Shown here: piece after piece, positions 52,190-64,000 of the stretch
How the letters are laid out: the number at the start of each line of letters is the position of its first letter
Position numbering within the stretch: position 1 is the stretch's first letter
NCBI RefSeq assembly: GCF_011078175.1
Contig: NZ_JAALCJ010000008.1
Coordinates: forward strand, 124,001-188,000
DNA length: 64,000 nucleotides
Direction of reading: 5' to 3'
Source: Enterobacter cloacae
Lineage (GTDB): Bacteria > Pseudomonadota > Gammaproteobacteria > Enterobacterales > Enterobacteriaceae
Translations under genes and position numbers: made by a program
The notes under the pieces: generated by a model
Database searches by the model: none
The model's input: the letters and a program-made list of their open reading frames with translations, nothing else
What the model was told of the DNA's origin: nothing

Positions 52190-52362
52190 AAAAACAAAAA
52201 CGGCCATGGTCAGAAGACGATAGCCGTTAGCTTTTTATGCATAGACCTCGCCTTCCGGCAAGGTCTCACTTACAACCACGAAGGTTGCCCGGCGACCGGA
52301 TGCGGTTTTGCACGCATCGTAATGACGATCCACCGGCGAAGAAGTTACTCCCCTTTGCAGGT
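52190..52362 (-). ncRNA. alx leader: yybP-ykoY manganese riboswitch (PRE/SraF)
   Basis: On the minus strand the leader starts CAAAGGGGAGTAACTTCTTC (about 52358-52339), matching the yybP-ykoY aptamer. It passes GTGAGACC (52268-52261) and closes AGACCTTGCCGG ... AGGTCT. A terminator-like stem ACGGC...GCCGT with TTTTTGTTTTTT follows just before the ribosome-binding site. In E. coli this element senses Mn2+ and alkaline pH and enhances alx expression. The 5' boundary is approximate. Confidence 0.85.
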
Positions 52363-52421
52363 AACAAATTATGTCAGACCGTCGATTTCGTCAATGGTCT
52401 GCATGGTTTCATTACACAGCT

Positions 52422-53420
52422 TTACGCGACGGCTTCCACATTCACGCCGTCTGCGGGGAACACCACGCCAGTCTGTCGGCGGATCTCCGTTTGCAGCTTC
52501 GCGGTGGTGCGGCTGATCGCAAGCCCTGGGTGGTTCACTTCGTTATCTTCTACCAGACGGGCGAAGACCTCTGCCTCATAGAGCATAGTGTTAATATGCT
52601 GAGGCTGCGTCAGCTCCTGCGCTTTGCCGCCGCGCGGGACGATGCTTAGCTTCTGGCATTCGGAGATTTTTTCGATCACCAGCGAGCCGTCTTCGCCCTG
52701 AATTTCGCTTGGCAGTACGGAGTCACTGACCTTCGAGTGCTGCAACGTCACGCTGAAATCACCGTAGTCCAGCACCACAACGCCGTGCGCATCCACGCCG
52801 CTCTCCAGCAGGCTGGCGGTGGCCGTTACGCCGTGCGGTTCACCCCACAGGGCGACCGCAGAGGCCAGGCAGTAAAAACCGATATCCATAATCGAGCCAT
52901 TCGAGAAGGCCGGGTTAAAGGTGTTCGGGTTTTCGCCGTCCAGGTAGCGCTGGTAGCGTGAGGAATACTGGCAGTAGTTGATGAAGGCTTTACGCACTTT
53001 GCCAATTTTCGACAGGGACTGCTGCAACAGCAGGAAGTTCGGCAGGCTGGCGGTTTTGAACGCTTCAAACAGCACCACCTGGTTTTCGCGGGCAAGCGCA
53101 ATGGCGGCTTCCACTTCCTCAATATTCGAGGCCAGCGGCTTCTCGCAGATCACATGCTTTTTGTGGCTGAGGAACAGCTTCGTTTGCGGGAAGTGCAGAG
53201 AATTCGGGCTGGCGATATAGACCGCGTCAATGGCGTCGCTTTGCGCCATCTCATCGAGCGAGGTGAACAGATGTTCAACCAGGTAGTCATTCGCAAAACT
53301 CTGCGCCTGCTCAAGGCTGCGGGAATAGACTGCGGTGAGCTTATATTTGCCGGTTTCGTGGGCGGCGTCGACGAACTGGCGCGTGATCCAGTTCGTACCG
53401 ATGACTGCGAAACGTATCAT
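52422..53420 (-). CDS. ygjR: YgjR, Gfo/Idh/MocA-family oxidoreductase
   Basis: A 332-residue NAD(P)-dependent oxidoreductase. The Rossmann domain opens with MIRFAVIGTNWITRQFVDA (GxGxxx-type), the EKPLASN motif (about 93-99) marks the family, and a C-terminal alpha/beta domain follows. The substrate is unknown, probably a sugar or polyol. In E. coli ygjQ lies beside it; here that gene is absent. Confidence 0.92.
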   Translation of the reverse strand: MIRFAVIGTNWITRQFVDAAHETGKYKLTAVYSRSLEQAQSFANDYLVEHLFTSLDEMAQSDAIDAVYIASPNSLHFPQTKLFLSHKKHVICEKPLASNIEEVEAAIALARENQVVLFEAFKTASLPNFLLLQQSLSKIGKVRKAFINYCQYSSRYQRYLDGENPNTFNPAFSNGSIMDIGFYCLASAVALWGEPHGVTATASLLESGVDAHGVVVLDYGDFSVTLQHSKVSDSVLPSEIQGEDGSLVIEKISECQKLSIVPRGGKAQELTQPQHINTMLYEAEVFARLVEDNEVNHPGLAISRTTAKLQTEIRRQTGVVFPADGVNVEAVA

Positions 53421-53490
53421 AAACGTTTACGTACTCCGTAGCAGGGAACCTAAAGCCACTGTAGCACGTCATCATGACATTTCGCGTGCG

Positions 53491-53994
53491 CTACTGCGCA
53501 TTACTCTTTAACGATAAATGCGTCAGCCACAAACGGGTATCAAACTCCAGCTGGTGGTATTGCGGTTCCATATGGCAGCACAGGGAGTAGAACGCTTTGT
53601 CGTGCTCTTTCTCTTTCAGGTGGGCAAGCTCGTGGACCACGATCATCCGCAGAAAGGCTTCCGGCGCGTTGCGAAAGACGGTCGCCACACGGATCTCCGC
53701 TTTGGCCTTCAGCTTGCCGCCCTGTACGCGGGAGATGGCGGTATGCAGGCCAAGCGCGTTTTTTAGCACGTGGATCTTATTGTCGTACATCACCTTATTG
53801 ATCGGCGGCGCGCTCTTCAAATACCGGTTTTTCAGATCCTGCGTATACTGCCAGAGCGCCTTATCGGTGGTGACATCGTGCGTATCGGGGTAGCGTTTTT
53901 CCAGCACCGCGCCGAGCTTCTGCTCGGCAATCAGGCTGCGAACCTGAGAAAGTAAATGCTCCGGATAGCCCTGAAGATAAGTCAGCTGGTTCAT
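53491..53994 (-). CDS. ygjP: YgjP, metal-dependent WLM/DUF45-type hydrolase
   Basis: A 167-residue DUF45 (YgjP-like metallopeptidase) protein. The zinc motif is [17 protein letters not shown] with His121, Glu122, His125 and His131. E. coli YgjP has been described as acting on nucleotides such as UTP; a peptidase activity is also proposed for the fold. Start ATG at 53994 matches the E. coli start; a TTG one codon earlier is not needed. Divergent from rlmG. Confidence 0.9.
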   Translation of the reverse strand: MNQLTYLQGYPEHLLSQVRSLIAEQKLGAVLEKRYPDTHDVTTDKALWQYTQDLKNRYLKSAPPINKVMYDNKIHVLKNALGLHTAISRVQGGKLKAKAEIRVATVFRNAPEAFLRMIVVHELAHLKEKEHDKAFYSLCCHMEPQYHQLEFDTRLWLTHLSLKSNAQ

Positions 53995-54077
53995 CAAAAC
54001 CCCAAAATAGTGTGAAAACAGGTATACTCACGCACCCTTTTCAGGGATACGCCAAATTTTACCATTCAGGAGGGCCG

Positions 54078-55214
54078 ATGAGCCACTTAGACAACGGTTT
54101 CCGTTCACTCAACCTTAAACGTTTCCCGGAAACGGACGACGTTAACCCGCTTCAGGCGTGGGAAGCGGCGGATGAATATCTGCTGCAACAGCTGGATGAG
54201 ACTGAAATCAGCGGGCCGGTTCTGATCCTGAATGATGCGTTTGGCGCGCTGGCCTGCGCGCTGGCGGAACATGCGCCTTACAGTATCGGCGATTCTTACT
54301 TAAGCGAGCTGGCGACGCGTGAAAACCTGCGCCACAACGATATCGACGAATCCAGCGTGAAGTTCCTCGACAGCACCGCGGACTACCCGCAGGCGCCGGG
54401 CGTGGTGCTGATCAAAGTGCCAAAAACCATGGCGCTGCTGGAGCAACAGCTGCGCGCACTGCGTAAAGTGGTGACGCCGGAAACGCGTATTATCGCGGGT
54501 GCCAAAGCGCGCGATATTCACACGTCGACGCTGGAGCTGTTCGAGAAAGTGCTCGGCCCGACCACCACGACGCTGGCCTGGAAAAAGGCGCGCCTGATCA
54601 ACTGCACCTTCAGCGCGCCAGCGCTGGCCGACGCCCCGGAGACCCTGAGCTGGAAACTGGAAGGCACCGACTGGACTATCCACAACCACGCGAACGTTTT
54701 CTCCCGCACCGGTCTGGATATCGGCGCGCGTTTCTTTATGGAACATCTGCCGGAAAACCTGGAAGGGGAGATTGTCGACCTGGGCTGCGGTAACGGCGTG
54801 ATTGGCCTGACGCTGCTGGCGAAGAACCCGGAAGCCAGCGTGGTGTTCAGCGACGAGTCACCGATGGCGGTGGCGTCCAGCCGTCTTAACGTGGAAACCA
54901 ACCTGCCGGAGGCGCTGGATCGCTGCGAGTTTATGATCAATAACGCGCTGTCAGGCGTAGAGCCTTTCCGCTTCAACGCCGTGTTCTGCAACCCGCCGTT
55001 CCACCAGAAGCATGCCCTGACGGATAACGTCGCGTGGGAGATGTTCCACCACGCGCGCCGCTGCCTGAAAATCAACGGCGAGCTGTATATCGTGGCGAAC
55101 CGCCACCTGGACTACTTCCACAAGCTGAAGAAGATTTTCGGTAACTGCGTCACCATTGCCACCAATAACAAATTCGTGGTGCTGAAAGCGGTGAAGCTGG
55201 GGCGTCGTCGGTAA
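54078..55214 (+). CDS. rlmG: RlmG, 23S rRNA m2G1835 methyltransferase
   Basis: A 378-residue SAM methyltransferase, same length as E. coli RlmG (YgjO). The N-terminal half is a degenerate methylase domain; the C-terminal half has [17 protein letters not shown] (SAM motif I) and the catalytic CNPPFHQ motif. The start at 54078 has AGGAGGG nearby and gives [11 protein letters not shown]; the upstream in-frame ATG at 54012 is rejected. Confidence 0.96.
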   Translation: MSHLDNGFRSLNLKRFPETDDVNPLQAWEAADEYLLQQLDETEISGPVLILNDAFGALACALAEHAPYSIGDSYLSELATRENLRHNDIDESSVKFLDSTADYPQAPGVVLIKVPKTMALLEQQLRALRKVVTPETRIIAGAKARDIHTSTLELFEKVLGPTTTTLAWKKARLINCTFSAPALADAPETLSWKLEGTDWTIHNHANVFSRTGLDIGARFFMEHLPENLEGEIVDLGCGNGVIGLTLLAKNPEASVVFSDESPMAVASSRLNVETNLPEALDRCEFMINNALSGVEPFRFNAVFCNPPFHQKHALTDNVAWEMFHHARRCLKINGELYIVANRHLDYFHKLKKIFGNCVTIATNNKFVVLKAVKLGRRR

Positions 55215-55230
55215 GATTGGATATGTGCGG

Positions 55231-55272
55231 CCTGATGGCCTCACCCCAACCCTCTCCCACAGGGAGAGGGAG
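55231..55272. repeat. Palindromic repeat, CCCTCTCCC family (copy 9)
   Basis: CCTCACCCCAACCCTCTCCC-AC-AGGGAGAGGG between convergent rlmG and fadH. Confidence 0.85.
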
Positions 55273-55280
55273 CAAACACT

Positions 55281-55312
55281 AAAAACGGCAACTGGGTTGC
55301 CGTTTTGCTTTT
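55281..55312. terminator. Bidirectional terminator rlmG/fadH
   Basis: AACGGCAAC-TGG-GTTGCCGTT (55284-55304), A-run before and TTTTGCTTTT after. Confidence 0.88.
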
Positions 55313-55334
55313 ACCTTAGCCGCCCGGCAATGCC

Positions 55335-57398
<2,064 letters not shown>

Positions 57399-57475
57399 TT
57401 ACTAATTTAGCCAGCGGGGAGTAAAAGGGAAAAGGGGAATGCAGTGAATGTGATGGGATTCAAATATTGGCGTGG

Positions 57476-57565
57476 CCTGATGCCCTCACCCTAACCCTCT
57501 CCCACAGGGAGAGGGGACTTAATCTCCCTCTCCCTTAGGGAGAGGGCCGGGGTGAGGGGGATGCC
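57476..57565. repeat. Two inverted CCCTCTCCC-family repeats (copies 10 and 11)
   Basis: CCTGATGCCCTCACCC...GGGAGAGGGGA (57476-57517) and CTCCCTCTCCC...GGGAGAGGGCCGGGGTGAGG (57524-57560) face each other. The second contains the lsrK stop codon and last codons. Confidence 0.88.
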
Positions 57566-59130
57566 CGCACCAACCCCGGCGCCTGCCACATCGACGTTGT
57601 CAGCCCGCTGTCCACCAGCCCAAGCTGGTCGGCATACACCGCCTGCCACTTCTGCATCATGCCGTCGTACAGCTCCCGGTGCTGCGGGTTTGGCGTGAAC
57701 TCGCGGCTCCACTTCACCAGCCGCTCGCCCGTCGAGGCCATATCTGCGAACAGCCCCGCGCCCGTTCCGGCAGCAATCGCACAACCGAGGGCCGTTGCTT
57801 CTTTCACTTCCGGTACGCGCACCGGCAGGCCGGTAACGTCGCTTAAGATCTGACTCCACAGCGCGCCTTTCGCGCCGCCACCCGCAAAAACTAAACTTTC
57901 AAACGTCACGCCAGAAAAGCGCGAAATCTGCGCGAGGTTGCAGGCCGAGACGATCGCCGCGTTCTCTTCCAGCGCGCGGAACAGCGTCGCTTTGTTGCAC
58001 TTTTCCGGGTCGATGGAGAGGTTAATAAACGACGGCGCGGCGTGGTACCACTGCTTGAAATGCATCGCGTCGGAGAAGATTGGCATCACCCCGTGGGAGC
58101 CTGCCGGCACGCGGCTCGCCATCTCTTCCAGCAGGGTATAGGTGTCCATTCCCATCCGCTCGGCAATCAGTTTTTCCTCTGCGCAGAAGGCGTCGCGGAA
58201 CCAGCGCATGGTCAGCCCGGTAAAGAAGCTGATCGACTCCGCCTGCGCCATGCCGGGAATGACGTGCGGGTTCACGCGAATATTCATCTCAGGATCGGTG
58301 CGTACCTGCGGCAGATTCACCACCTGCTGCCAGAAGGTGCCGCCCAGCACCGCCGTTTGTCCGGCGCGAACCACGCCCAGCCCCAGACAGCCCAGCTGCA
58401 CGTCGCCGCCGCCCATCACCACCGGCGTGCCCTCGCGCAGGCCGCTCTGCTGCGCGGCCTGTCTGGTAATCGCCCCCAGCACGGTGCCGGTCTCTTTCAC
58501 CGGGGAGAGGATATCGGCGCGCAGCCCGGCCATGTCCAGCAGCGCCGGACGCCAGTCGCGGGAGAAGAGGTCCAGCATGCCGGTGGTGCCCGCATTGGAG
58601 GGATCCACCGCCAGCTCGCCGGAAAGTTTCGCCGCCAGCCAGTCGCTGATCATGGTGATGGTGGCGGCGTTACGATAAATATCCGGACGATGGTGCGCCA
58701 GCCACAGCAGGCGCGGCATCGCGCTGAGCGCCAGCGTCTGGCCGGAGACGTCATACACTTCGGATTCAAACCGGTAGTCGTGGATCTCTTTGAGTTCAGC
58801 TACCTCGCGGCTGGCGCGGGCATCAACGTTGGCGCAGGCCCAGATAGCCTCGCCGTTGCGGTCGTACAGCACAATCCCTTCGCGCATCGAGCAGCAGGCG
58901 ACGGACTCAATATCCGCCGCGCTCAGGCGCGCGCGCTCCAGCGCCTGCTGAATGCACCGGCAGGTCAGCCGCCAGTTGGTGTCGAGGTCGAACTCCATTG
59001 AACCCGGGACATTCTCCACGCTCAGGTGCTTCCACTCGGCCTGGCCAACGGCAATCTGATTGCCCTGTAAATCGAAAATCACGGCGCGAACGCTGCCTGT
59101 CCCTGCATCTAACGCTAAAAGGTAACTCAT
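57535..59130 (-). CDS. lsrK: LsrK, autoinducer-2 kinase
   Basis: A 531-residue FGGY-family kinase that phosphorylates AI-2 (DPD) in the cytoplasm, trapping it and making the LsrR inducer. The opening [18 protein letters not shown] (phosphate 1 motif), [13 protein letters not shown] and [14 protein letters not shown] are characteristic. The N-terminus is shorter than in E. coli. The C-terminal residues after APGL ([11 protein letters not shown]) are encoded partly by a palindromic repeat; the E. coli protein stops at APGL. Operon with lsrR. Confidence 0.95.
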   Translation of the reverse strand: MSYLLALDAGTGSVRAVIFDLQGNQIAVGQAEWKHLSVENVPGSMEFDLDTNWRLTCRCIQQALERARLSAADIESVACCSMREGIVLYDRNGEAIWACANVDARASREVAELKEIHDYRFESEVYDVSGQTLALSAMPRLLWLAHHRPDIYRNAATITMISDWLAAKLSGELAVDPSNAGTTGMLDLFSRDWRPALLDMAGLRADILSPVKETGTVLGAITRQAAQQSGLREGTPVVMGGGDVQLGCLGLGVVRAGQTAVLGGTFWQQVVNLPQVRTDPEMNIRVNPHVIPGMAQAESISFFTGLTMRWFRDAFCAEEKLIAERMGMDTYTLLEEMASRVPAGSHGVMPIFSDAMHFKQWYHAAPSFINLSIDPEKCNKATLFRALEENAAIVSACNLAQISRFSGVTFESLVFAGGGAKGALWSQILSDVTGLPVRVPEVKEATALGCAIAAGTGAGLFADMASTGERLVKWSREFTPNPQHRELYDGMMQKWQAVYADQLGLVDSGLTTSMWQAPGLVRASPSPRPSP

Positions 59131-59162
59131 GAGCTTGCCTCGTGTCAGGCGCAGGGCTGCTC

Positions 59163-60134
59163 TTATCCGGCCAGAGCCAGCACCGCGCGGGCTGTCGTCT
59201 CTTCCGTCACCAGGCCATTAATACGGCGACCCTTCAGTGCGGCATAAATCGCATCGGCTTTCTCTTCCCCTCCGGCCACGCCTACGATGGTGGGCAGCTG
59301 CGCCAGTTCATCGAGCGTGACGCCCAGTAATTCTTTGTGGATCTCCAGCTCCTCGACGCATTCCCCTTCGGCATTGAGGAAATAGCCGAGGATATCGCCG
59401 ACCGCGCCTTTGCGGGCGTACATCAGCTGTTCACCTTCGCTGATATAGCCGGAGCGCAGTATCGTTGCGTCGCGGCGCTGGTTTACCGAGCCAATCCCGA
59501 CCACCGCCACGTCAGCGGCGGTGGCGGCGAGGATCACGTCCCGCACGCTGGTTTCACGTTTTAAGATCCCGGCAACTTCAGCGGAAGACACGCGCAGCGG
59601 GGCGGGGATCATGCTGACGCTACAGGCCGCATCCAGCTGGCCGATACCGGTCATATACGGCCCGACGCCGCCAGAGAGCGTCACCAGGCGGATCTGCTGC
59701 GAGCTGATAAAGCCGCTTAAGTGTTGCAGGCTGCTCATGGTGGTTTCACCGAAGCCCACCGCCAACAGCTGACCGGGTTCCAGCACGCCCATCAGCGACT
59801 GTGCCGCCCCAATGCCCAGCCGCACGTTCATTGGCGGCGTATTGAGGGCGGGCATCACGCGCACCAGCTTCAGGCCAAAGCGCTGCTGTAGCTCCGTTTC
59901 CAGCGCCAGACAGCCCTCGTAGCGGGAGTTGATCTGCACGCGGATCACCCCGGACTGGCGGCCTTTTTCCAGCAGACGGGAGATCTTCAAACGCGGCAGC
60001 CCGAGTCGCTCACCGATGTCGTTCTGGGTCAGCCCGTCGTGGTAGTAGCACCAGGCCACGCGCGCTACCAGCTCCTCTTCCGCCAGTGCCATCCCGGCAA
60101 ACCGTCCTTCTTCCGCAGTGCGTTTATCGCTCAT
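59163..60134 (-). CDS. lsrR: LsrR, repressor of the lsr operon
   Basis: A 323-residue SorC/DeoR-type repressor (E. coli 317). N-terminal helix-turn-helix in [24 protein letters not shown] (about residues 34-57), then a phospho-AI-2-binding domain. The start ATG at 60134 matches the family; the frame extends upstream into the promoter region without support. It is followed after 32 bases by lsrK. Confidence 0.95.
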   Translation of the reverse strand: MSDKRTAEEGRFAGMALAEEELVARVAWCYYHDGLTQNDIGERLGLPRLKISRLLEKGRQSGVIRVQINSRYEGCLALETELQQRFGLKLVRVMPALNTPPMNVRLGIGAAQSLMGVLEPGQLLAVGFGETTMSSLQHLSGFISSQQIRLVTLSGGVGPYMTGIGQLDAACSVSMIPAPLRVSSAEVAGILKRETSVRDVILAATAADVAVVGIGSVNQRRDATILRSGYISEGEQLMYARKGAVGDILGYFLNAEGECVEELEIHKELLGVTLDELAQLPTIVGVAGGEEKADAIYAALKGRRINGLVTEETTARAVLALAG

Positions 60135-60156
60135 AATTGAACTCTTATAAAAATTT

Positions 60157-60170
60157 AGATCATATGTTCG
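60157..60170 (+). promoter_or_regulatory. LsrR half-site-like motif before lsrR
   Basis: AGATCATATGTTCG, 23 bases upstream of the lsrR start. It is matched at 11 of 14 positions by AAATCATTTGTTCA at 60322-60335. Confidence 0.6.
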
Positions 60171-60189
60171 TGATGGTGCGAAGGGAAAA

Positions 60190-60205
60190 TGTGAGCCACG
60201 CGACA
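60190..60205. promoter_or_regulatory. Possible CRP site, lsr region
   Basis: TGTGAGCCACGCGACA has a perfect left half and a partial right half. CRP activation of lsr is known in E. coli; a second candidate is TGTGATCCCTGCACGG at 60258. Confidence 0.4.
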
Positions 60206-60301
60206 AAACGGAGCTTTTCGATCGTTTCTGGTTTATCTGAATCTCAATCGATAAAACTGTGATCCCTGCACGGTTGTAAATATAGTTCACCGTCTACGCT
60301 T

Positions 60302-60336
60302 TTGAACATTATTAAATCTAAAAATCATTTGTTCAA
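60302..60336. promoter_or_regulatory. LsrR operator-like dyad before lsrA
   Basis: TTGAACA (60302-60308) and TGTTCAA (60330-60336) are inverted repeats 21 bases apart, ending 13 bases before lsrA. The right arm is the copy of the motif seen before lsrR. Confidence 0.65.
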
Positions 60337-60349
60337 TGGCGGAGCGATG

Positions 60350-61837
60350 ATGACCTCACTTCTCGACGCGCGGAATATCAGCAAGCAGTTCTCAGGCGTG
60401 CCGGTTCTAAAAGGCATTGATTTCACGCTGCTTGCGGGCCAGGTACACGCCCTGATGGGCGGGAACGGCGCGGGAAAATCGACGCTGATGAAGATCATCG
60501 CCGGGGTTGAAACGCCGGACGGCGGTGAACTTTCGGTTGCGGGTGAGTCTTTTGCACGGCTTACGCCCGCGCAGGCGCATAAGCTCGGCATTTATCTGGT
60601 GCCGCAGGAGCCGCTGCTGTTCCCCAACCTGACGGTGCGGGAAAACATTCTGTTTCGTCTGCCGCGTGAACGGGATCTGGAACCGCGCCTTACCGATAAG
60701 CTCCGGCAGCTGCAATGCCAGCTTAACCTTGATGCCACCGCCAGCACGCTGGAAGTGGCGGATCAGCAGATGGTGGAGATCCTGCGCGGGCTGATGCGCA
60801 ATGCCACAATTCTGATCCTTGATGAACCCACCGCCTCGCTCACGCCCGGCGAAACCGAACGCCTGTTCCGCCAGATCCGCGCGTTACAGGCGCTCGGCGT
60901 CGGGATTGTTTTTATCTCGCACAAGCTGCCGGAAATTCGCCAACTGGCGAGCCACGTCTCGGTGATGCGCGACGGCGCGGTGGTGCTAAGCGGCGAAACC
61001 GCGCAGTTTGACGATAACGCTCTGATTGCCGCCATGACGCCAGTGAGCCGGGAAAAATCCCTGAGCGAGACGCAAAAGCTGTGGCTGGCGCTGCCGGGCA
61101 ACCGCCGCACTCAGCCGCAGGATTTCCCGGTGCTGCGCGTGGAGGATCTCACCGGGGAAGGGTTTATCGATCTGGATCTTGAGATCTACGCCGGAGAGAT
61201 CGTCGGCCTGGCGGGGCTTGTGGGATCCGGGCGCACCGAGTTTGCCGAAACGCTCTACGGCCTGCGCCCGGTGCGCGGGGGGCGCGTCTGGCTGGAGAAT
61301 CAGGAGATCACTACCGATCCGGTAAGTTCACGGCTGGAAAAAGGGCTGGTCTATCTGCCGGAAGACAGGCAGGTTTCCGGCCTGTTCCTCGACGCGCCGA
61401 TCCGCTGGAACACCGTGGCGCTGAACGAGCCGTCTCTCTGGCAGCAGCGCAAGCGGGAGTCTGCGGTGGTGGAGCGCTATCACCGGGCGCTCGGGATCAA
61501 GCTTAACCATGCGGATCAAACCGTGCGTACGCTTTCCGGCGGCAACCAGCAGAAGGTGCTGCTGGCGCGCTGCCTGGAGGCCAATCCTTTACTCCTCATT
61601 GTCGATGAACCGACGCGCGGCGTGGACGTCTCTGCGCGCGCCGATATCTACCAGCTTATCAAAAGCGTGGCGGCGCAGAACGTGGCGGTACTGATGATCT
61701 CAAGCGATCTTGATGAGTTTCCGGGCCTTGCCGATCGGGTGCTGGTGATGCATCAGGGCGTACTCAGCGGCGAGCTGCCGCGCCACGCCGTCAGCCTCGA
61801 CAGGATGATGGCGCTGGCGTTCGGAGGGCAATCATGA
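60350..61837 (+). CDS. lsrA: LsrA, AI-2 ABC transporter ATP-binding subunit
   Basis: A 495-residue protein with two tandem ABC domains (about 5-235 and 250-490). The first has Walker [10 protein letters not shown] and DEPTASLTP, the second has [16 protein letters not shown] and [10 protein letters not shown]. It drives AI-2 uptake. Two ATGs are adjacent (60347 and 60350); the second gives the better spacing to GGAG. It overlaps lsrC by four bases. Confidence 0.94.
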   Translation: MTSLLDARNISKQFSGVPVLKGIDFTLLAGQVHALMGGNGAGKSTLMKIIAGVETPDGGELSVAGESFARLTPAQAHKLGIYLVPQEPLLFPNLTVRENILFRLPRERDLEPRLTDKLRQLQCQLNLDATASTLEVADQQMVEILRGLMRNATILILDEPTASLTPGETERLFRQIRALQALGVGIVFISHKLPEIRQLASHVSVMRDGAVVLSGETAQFDDNALIAAMTPVSREKSLSETQKLWLALPGNRRTQPQDFPVLRVEDLTGEGFIDLDLEIYAGEIVGLAGLVGSGRTEFAETLYGLRPVRGGRVWLENQEITTDPVSSRLEKGLVYLPEDRQVSGLFLDAPIRWNTVALNEPSLWQQRKRESAVVERYHRALGIKLNHADQTVRTLSGGNQQKVLLARCLEANPLLLIVDEPTRGVDVSARADIYQLIKSVAAQNVAVLMISSDLDEFPGLADRVLVMHQGVLSGELPRHAVSLDRMMALAFGGQS

Positions 61838-62865
61838 AGACCTTACTCAAAAACCGCGAGCTGAGCGCGTTTCTCGCCATTCTGGCGCTGTTCGCCGTGC
61901 TGGTGGCGCTGAACCCGTCTTACTTGAGTCTGCAAACGCTGGGGATGATCTTCGCCAGCTCGCAGATCCTGATCCTGCTGGCCATCGGTGCCGCGCTGGT
62001 GATGCTGACCCGCAATATTGACGTCTCCGTGGGTTCCACCGTCGGGCTGTCGGCGATCGCCGTCGGCGTGGCGCTCAACGGCGGCTACAGCCTGCCCGTT
62101 TCCATTCTCTTCGCGCTGTCGATTGGCGCGCTGGCCGGGGCGTTCAACGGTTTTCTGGTGGTGGGCCTGCGCATCCCGGCGATTGTCGCTACCCTCGGCA
62201 CGCTGGGGCTGTACCGCGGGGCGATGCTGCTCTGGACCGGCGGAAAGTGGATTGAAGGGCTGCCGCCGGGGCTGAAATCCCTCTCTGAGCCTGCCGTCGT
62301 CGGTATTTCGCCGCTCGGCATGCTGGTGTTGATTATCGCAGCCACAGGCGCGTGGACGCTATCGCGTACCGCGTTCGGCCGTGATTTCTACGCCGTGGGG
62401 GATAACCTCGCTGCCGCACGTCAGTTGGGCGTGGCGGTGAACCGCACCCGCATGCTCGCCTTTACCCTCAACGGCATGCTGGCGGCCTGCGCCGGGATCG
62501 TCTTTGCCGCGCAGATTGGCTTTGTGCCCAACCAGACCGGCAGCGGGCTGGAGATGAAAGCCATCGCCGCCTGCGTGTTGGGTGGCATCTCGCTGCTGGG
62601 CGGCACCGGCACGCTGGTCGGCGCCTTCCTCGGCGCGTTCTTCCTCACCCAAATCGATACCGTGCTGGTGCTGTTCAGGCTCCCGGCGTGGTGGAACGAC
62701 TTTATCGCCGGGCTGGTGCTGCTGGGCGTGCTGGTGCTCGACGGGCGCTTGCGTCAGGCGCTGGCAAGGCATCAGCGGGCGCTGAAGTACGGCCGCTTCC
62801 AGCCGGGTAACAGAGGGGGAAAGCACGTCACCCCGTTTCCAAAACGCAAAAAAGAGGTGGCGTAA
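61834..62865 (+). CDS. lsrC: LsrC, AI-2 ABC transporter permease
   Basis: A 343-residue permease of the ribose/AI-2 branched family with about nine hydrophobic segments. It contains [15 protein letters not shown] and [22 protein letters not shown], the family signature. The C-terminus is a basic tail ending [10 protein letters not shown]. Its start overlaps the lsrA stop (ATGA) and its stop abuts lsrD. Confidence 0.94.
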   Translation: MKTLLKNRELSAFLAILALFAVLVALNPSYLSLQTLGMIFASSQILILLAIGAALVMLTRNIDVSVGSTVGLSAIAVGVALNGGYSLPVSILFALSIGALAGAFNGFLVVGLRIPAIVATLGTLGLYRGAMLLWTGGKWIEGLPPGLKSLSEPAVVGISPLGMLVLIIAATGAWTLSRTAFGRDFYAVGDNLAAARQLGVAVNRTRMLAFTLNGMLAACAGIVFAAQIGFVPNQTGSGLEMKAIAACVLGGISLLGGTGTLVGAFLGAFFLTQIDTVLVLFRLPAWWNDFIAGLVLLGVLVLDGRLRQALARHQRALKYGRFQPGNRGGKHVTPFPKRKKEVA

Positions 62866-63843
62866 ATGAAGCTTAACTGGGAGAGCGCGCTGCTGATATT
62901 GCTGGTGCTGGAGATCCTGCTCTTTGGCGCCATCAACCCGCGCATGCTCGATATCAACATGCTGCTGTTCAGCACCAGCGACTTCATCTGCATTGGCATC
63001 GTGGCGCTGCCGCTGACGCTGGTCATTATCAGCGGTGGGATTGATATTTCGCTCGGCTCCACCATCGGCCTGTGCGCCATCGCGCTGGGGGTGATGATGC
63101 AGGCGGGGTGGCCGATGGCGGTGGCCATTCCGCTGACGCTGCTGCTCGGCCTGCTGTGCGGGCTGGTAAATGCGGCGCTGATCCACTACACCGGCATCAG
63201 CCCATTGGTCATTACCCTCGGCACGCTCTACCTCTACGGCGGCGGGGCGCTGCTGCTTTCCGGCATGGCGGGCGCGACGGGCTACGAGGGCATCGGCGGC
63301 TTCCCGGACAGCTTTACCGCGTTTGCCAATCTCACGGTAGCTGGCCTGCCGATCCCGCTGGTGCTGTTCGCGGTGATTACCGTTTTCTTCTGGCTGATTA
63401 CCCACCGCGGGCGCTTTGGCCGTCATCTGTTTTTGATCGGCCAGAACCCGCGCGCGGCGCGCTATGCGGCGCTGTCGGTGAACGGTATGCCCTACGCGCT
63501 GTACGGCCTGGTGGGGGTGGCGTCAGCCGTTGCCGCGCTGGTGATGGTCTCCTATTTCGGCTCCGCGCGTTCAGATCTGGGCCGCGATTTGCTGATGCCT
63601 GCGCTCACCGCCGCCGTGCTCGGCGGGGCGAATATCTACGGCGGGTCAGGTTCGGTTGTCGGCACGGCGCTGGCGGCGCTGCTGGTGGGCTACCTGCAAC
63701 AGGGTTTACAGATGGTCGGCATCCCCAACCAGGTGTCGAGCGCGCTGTCAGGTGCGCTGCTGGTTGTGGTGGTGATGGGACGTTCGCTGAGTCTGCACCG
63801 CGAATGGGTGCGTTCTCTCTTCAGAAAATTTTCCGGAGCGTAA
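62866..63843 (+). CDS. lsrD: LsrD, AI-2 ABC transporter permease
   Basis: A 325-residue permease paralogous to LsrC, with [20 protein letters not shown] (about residues 58-77) and [22 protein letters not shown]. It forms the heteromeric channel with LsrC. The ATG directly follows the lsrC stop. Confidence 0.95.
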   Translation: MKLNWESALLILLVLEILLFGAINPRMLDINMLLFSTSDFICIGIVALPLTLVIISGGIDISLGSTIGLCAIALGVMMQAGWPMAVAIPLTLLLGLLCGLVNAALIHYTGISPLVITLGTLYLYGGGALLLSGMAGATGYEGIGGFPDSFTAFANLTVAGLPIPLVLFAVITVFFWLITHRGRFGRHLFLIGQNPRAARYAALSVNGMPYALYGLVGVASAVAALVMVSYFGSARSDLGRDLLMPALTAAVLGGANIYGGSGSVVGTALAALLVGYLQQGLQMVGIPNQVSSALSGALLVVVVMGRSLSLHREWVRSLFRKFSGA

Positions 63844-63844
63844 G

Positions 63845-64000
63845 ATGAAAACAAAACTGATAGTCCTGGCAATGGCCCTCAGCTTCGCCTCGGCGCAGGC
63901 GGCGGATCGGATTGCCTTTATCCCGAAACTGGTGGGGGTGGGCTTCTTCACCAGCGGCGGAAACGGCGCGAAAGAGGCGGGAAAAGATCTTGGCGTGGAC
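63845..64000 (+). CDS. lsrB: LsrB, AI-2 binding protein (partial, 5' end)
   Basis: The first 52 codons of a periplasmic AI-2-binding protein, cut by the window end. The signal peptide [19 protein letters not shown] is followed by [20 protein letters not shown], the LsrB mature start. It begins one base after the lsrD stop. lsrF and lsrG are expected beyond the window. Confidence 0.93.
   Translation, partial: MKTKLIVLAMALSFASAQAADRIAFIPKLVGVGFFTSGGNGAKEAGKDLGVD

Noticed and set aside
57476..57565. Clustered repeats considered as a CRISPR array
   Set aside because: Units are palindromic, variably spaced and inverted, without equal-length unique spacers or cas genes.
60302..60349. An upstream in-frame start for lsrA at 60302
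   Set aside because: It lies inside the operator dyad, lacks a ribosome-binding site and adds residues not found in LsrA.

Overview
The window reads as chromosome of a gamma-proteobacterium of the Enterobacteriaceae, most likely Enterobacter or a close relative such as Lelliottia or Leclercia. Nearly every gene has a recognisable E. coli counterpart in mostly conserved order (yhbP-lpoA-rsmI, aga, gar, rnpB, tdc, yhaO-yhaH, yqjG-yqjA, exu/uxa, sstT, alx, rlmG, fadH). Differences from E. coli K-12 are confined to a few junctions. The genus call is inference from gene content, coding GC and intergenic repeats; no database was searched.

Layout. 0-7.5 kb: housekeeping and envelope genes (yhbP, yhbO, yraR, yraQ, then dolP-diaA-yraN-lpoA on the minus strand, and divergent rsmI). 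7.5-20.7 kb: an enlarged N-acetylgalactosamine/galactosamine (aga) catabolic region. Its core is kbaZ-agaVWEF-agaA and agaS-kbaY under AgaR operators. Downstream of kbaY, in place of the E. coli agaBCD-agaI genes, lie a MalX-like PTS permease, a MalY-like PLP enzyme and an exported clan GH-D-like glycoside hydrolase. 20.7-21.2 kb: a gene-free, strongly structured element flanked by palindromic repeats, where K-12 carries prlF-yhaV. 21.2-26.1 kb: galactarate/glucarate genes garD and garLRK, without the garP transporter. 26.1-26.5 kb: rnpB (RNase P RNA).

27.1-37 kb: anaerobic threonine/serine degradation (tdcABCDE, without tdcF and tdcG) followed by cysteine uptake and desulfidation genes (cyuP-cyuA). 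37-43.6 kb: small stress and membrane genes (yhaK, yhaJ, yhaH, yqjG, yqjF, yqjCDEK, yqjA-mzrA). 43.9-49.6 kb: hexuronate catabolism (exuR, exuT, uxaC-uxaA). 49.7-57.4 kb: sstT, alx with its Mn/pH-responsive leader, ygjR, ygjP, rlmG, fadH. 57.5-64 kb: the AI-2 quorum-signal system (lsrK-lsrR and divergent lsrACDB, with lsrB cut by the window end).

The window is rich in catabolic islands for host- and plant-derived carbon (amino sugars, aldaric acids, hexuronates, threonine/serine/cysteine, AI-2), mostly with recognisable operators or CRP-like sites. Two families of palindromic intergenic repeats recur (a CCCTCTCCC/GGGAGAGGG family and a GCCGGGTGGCG-type REP family). One copy supplies the C-terminus of LsrK, and three copies share the same arrangement with an intrinsic terminator. 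The most promising unusual features are the aga-linked MalX/MalY/hydrolase module and the structured element between agaR and garD.
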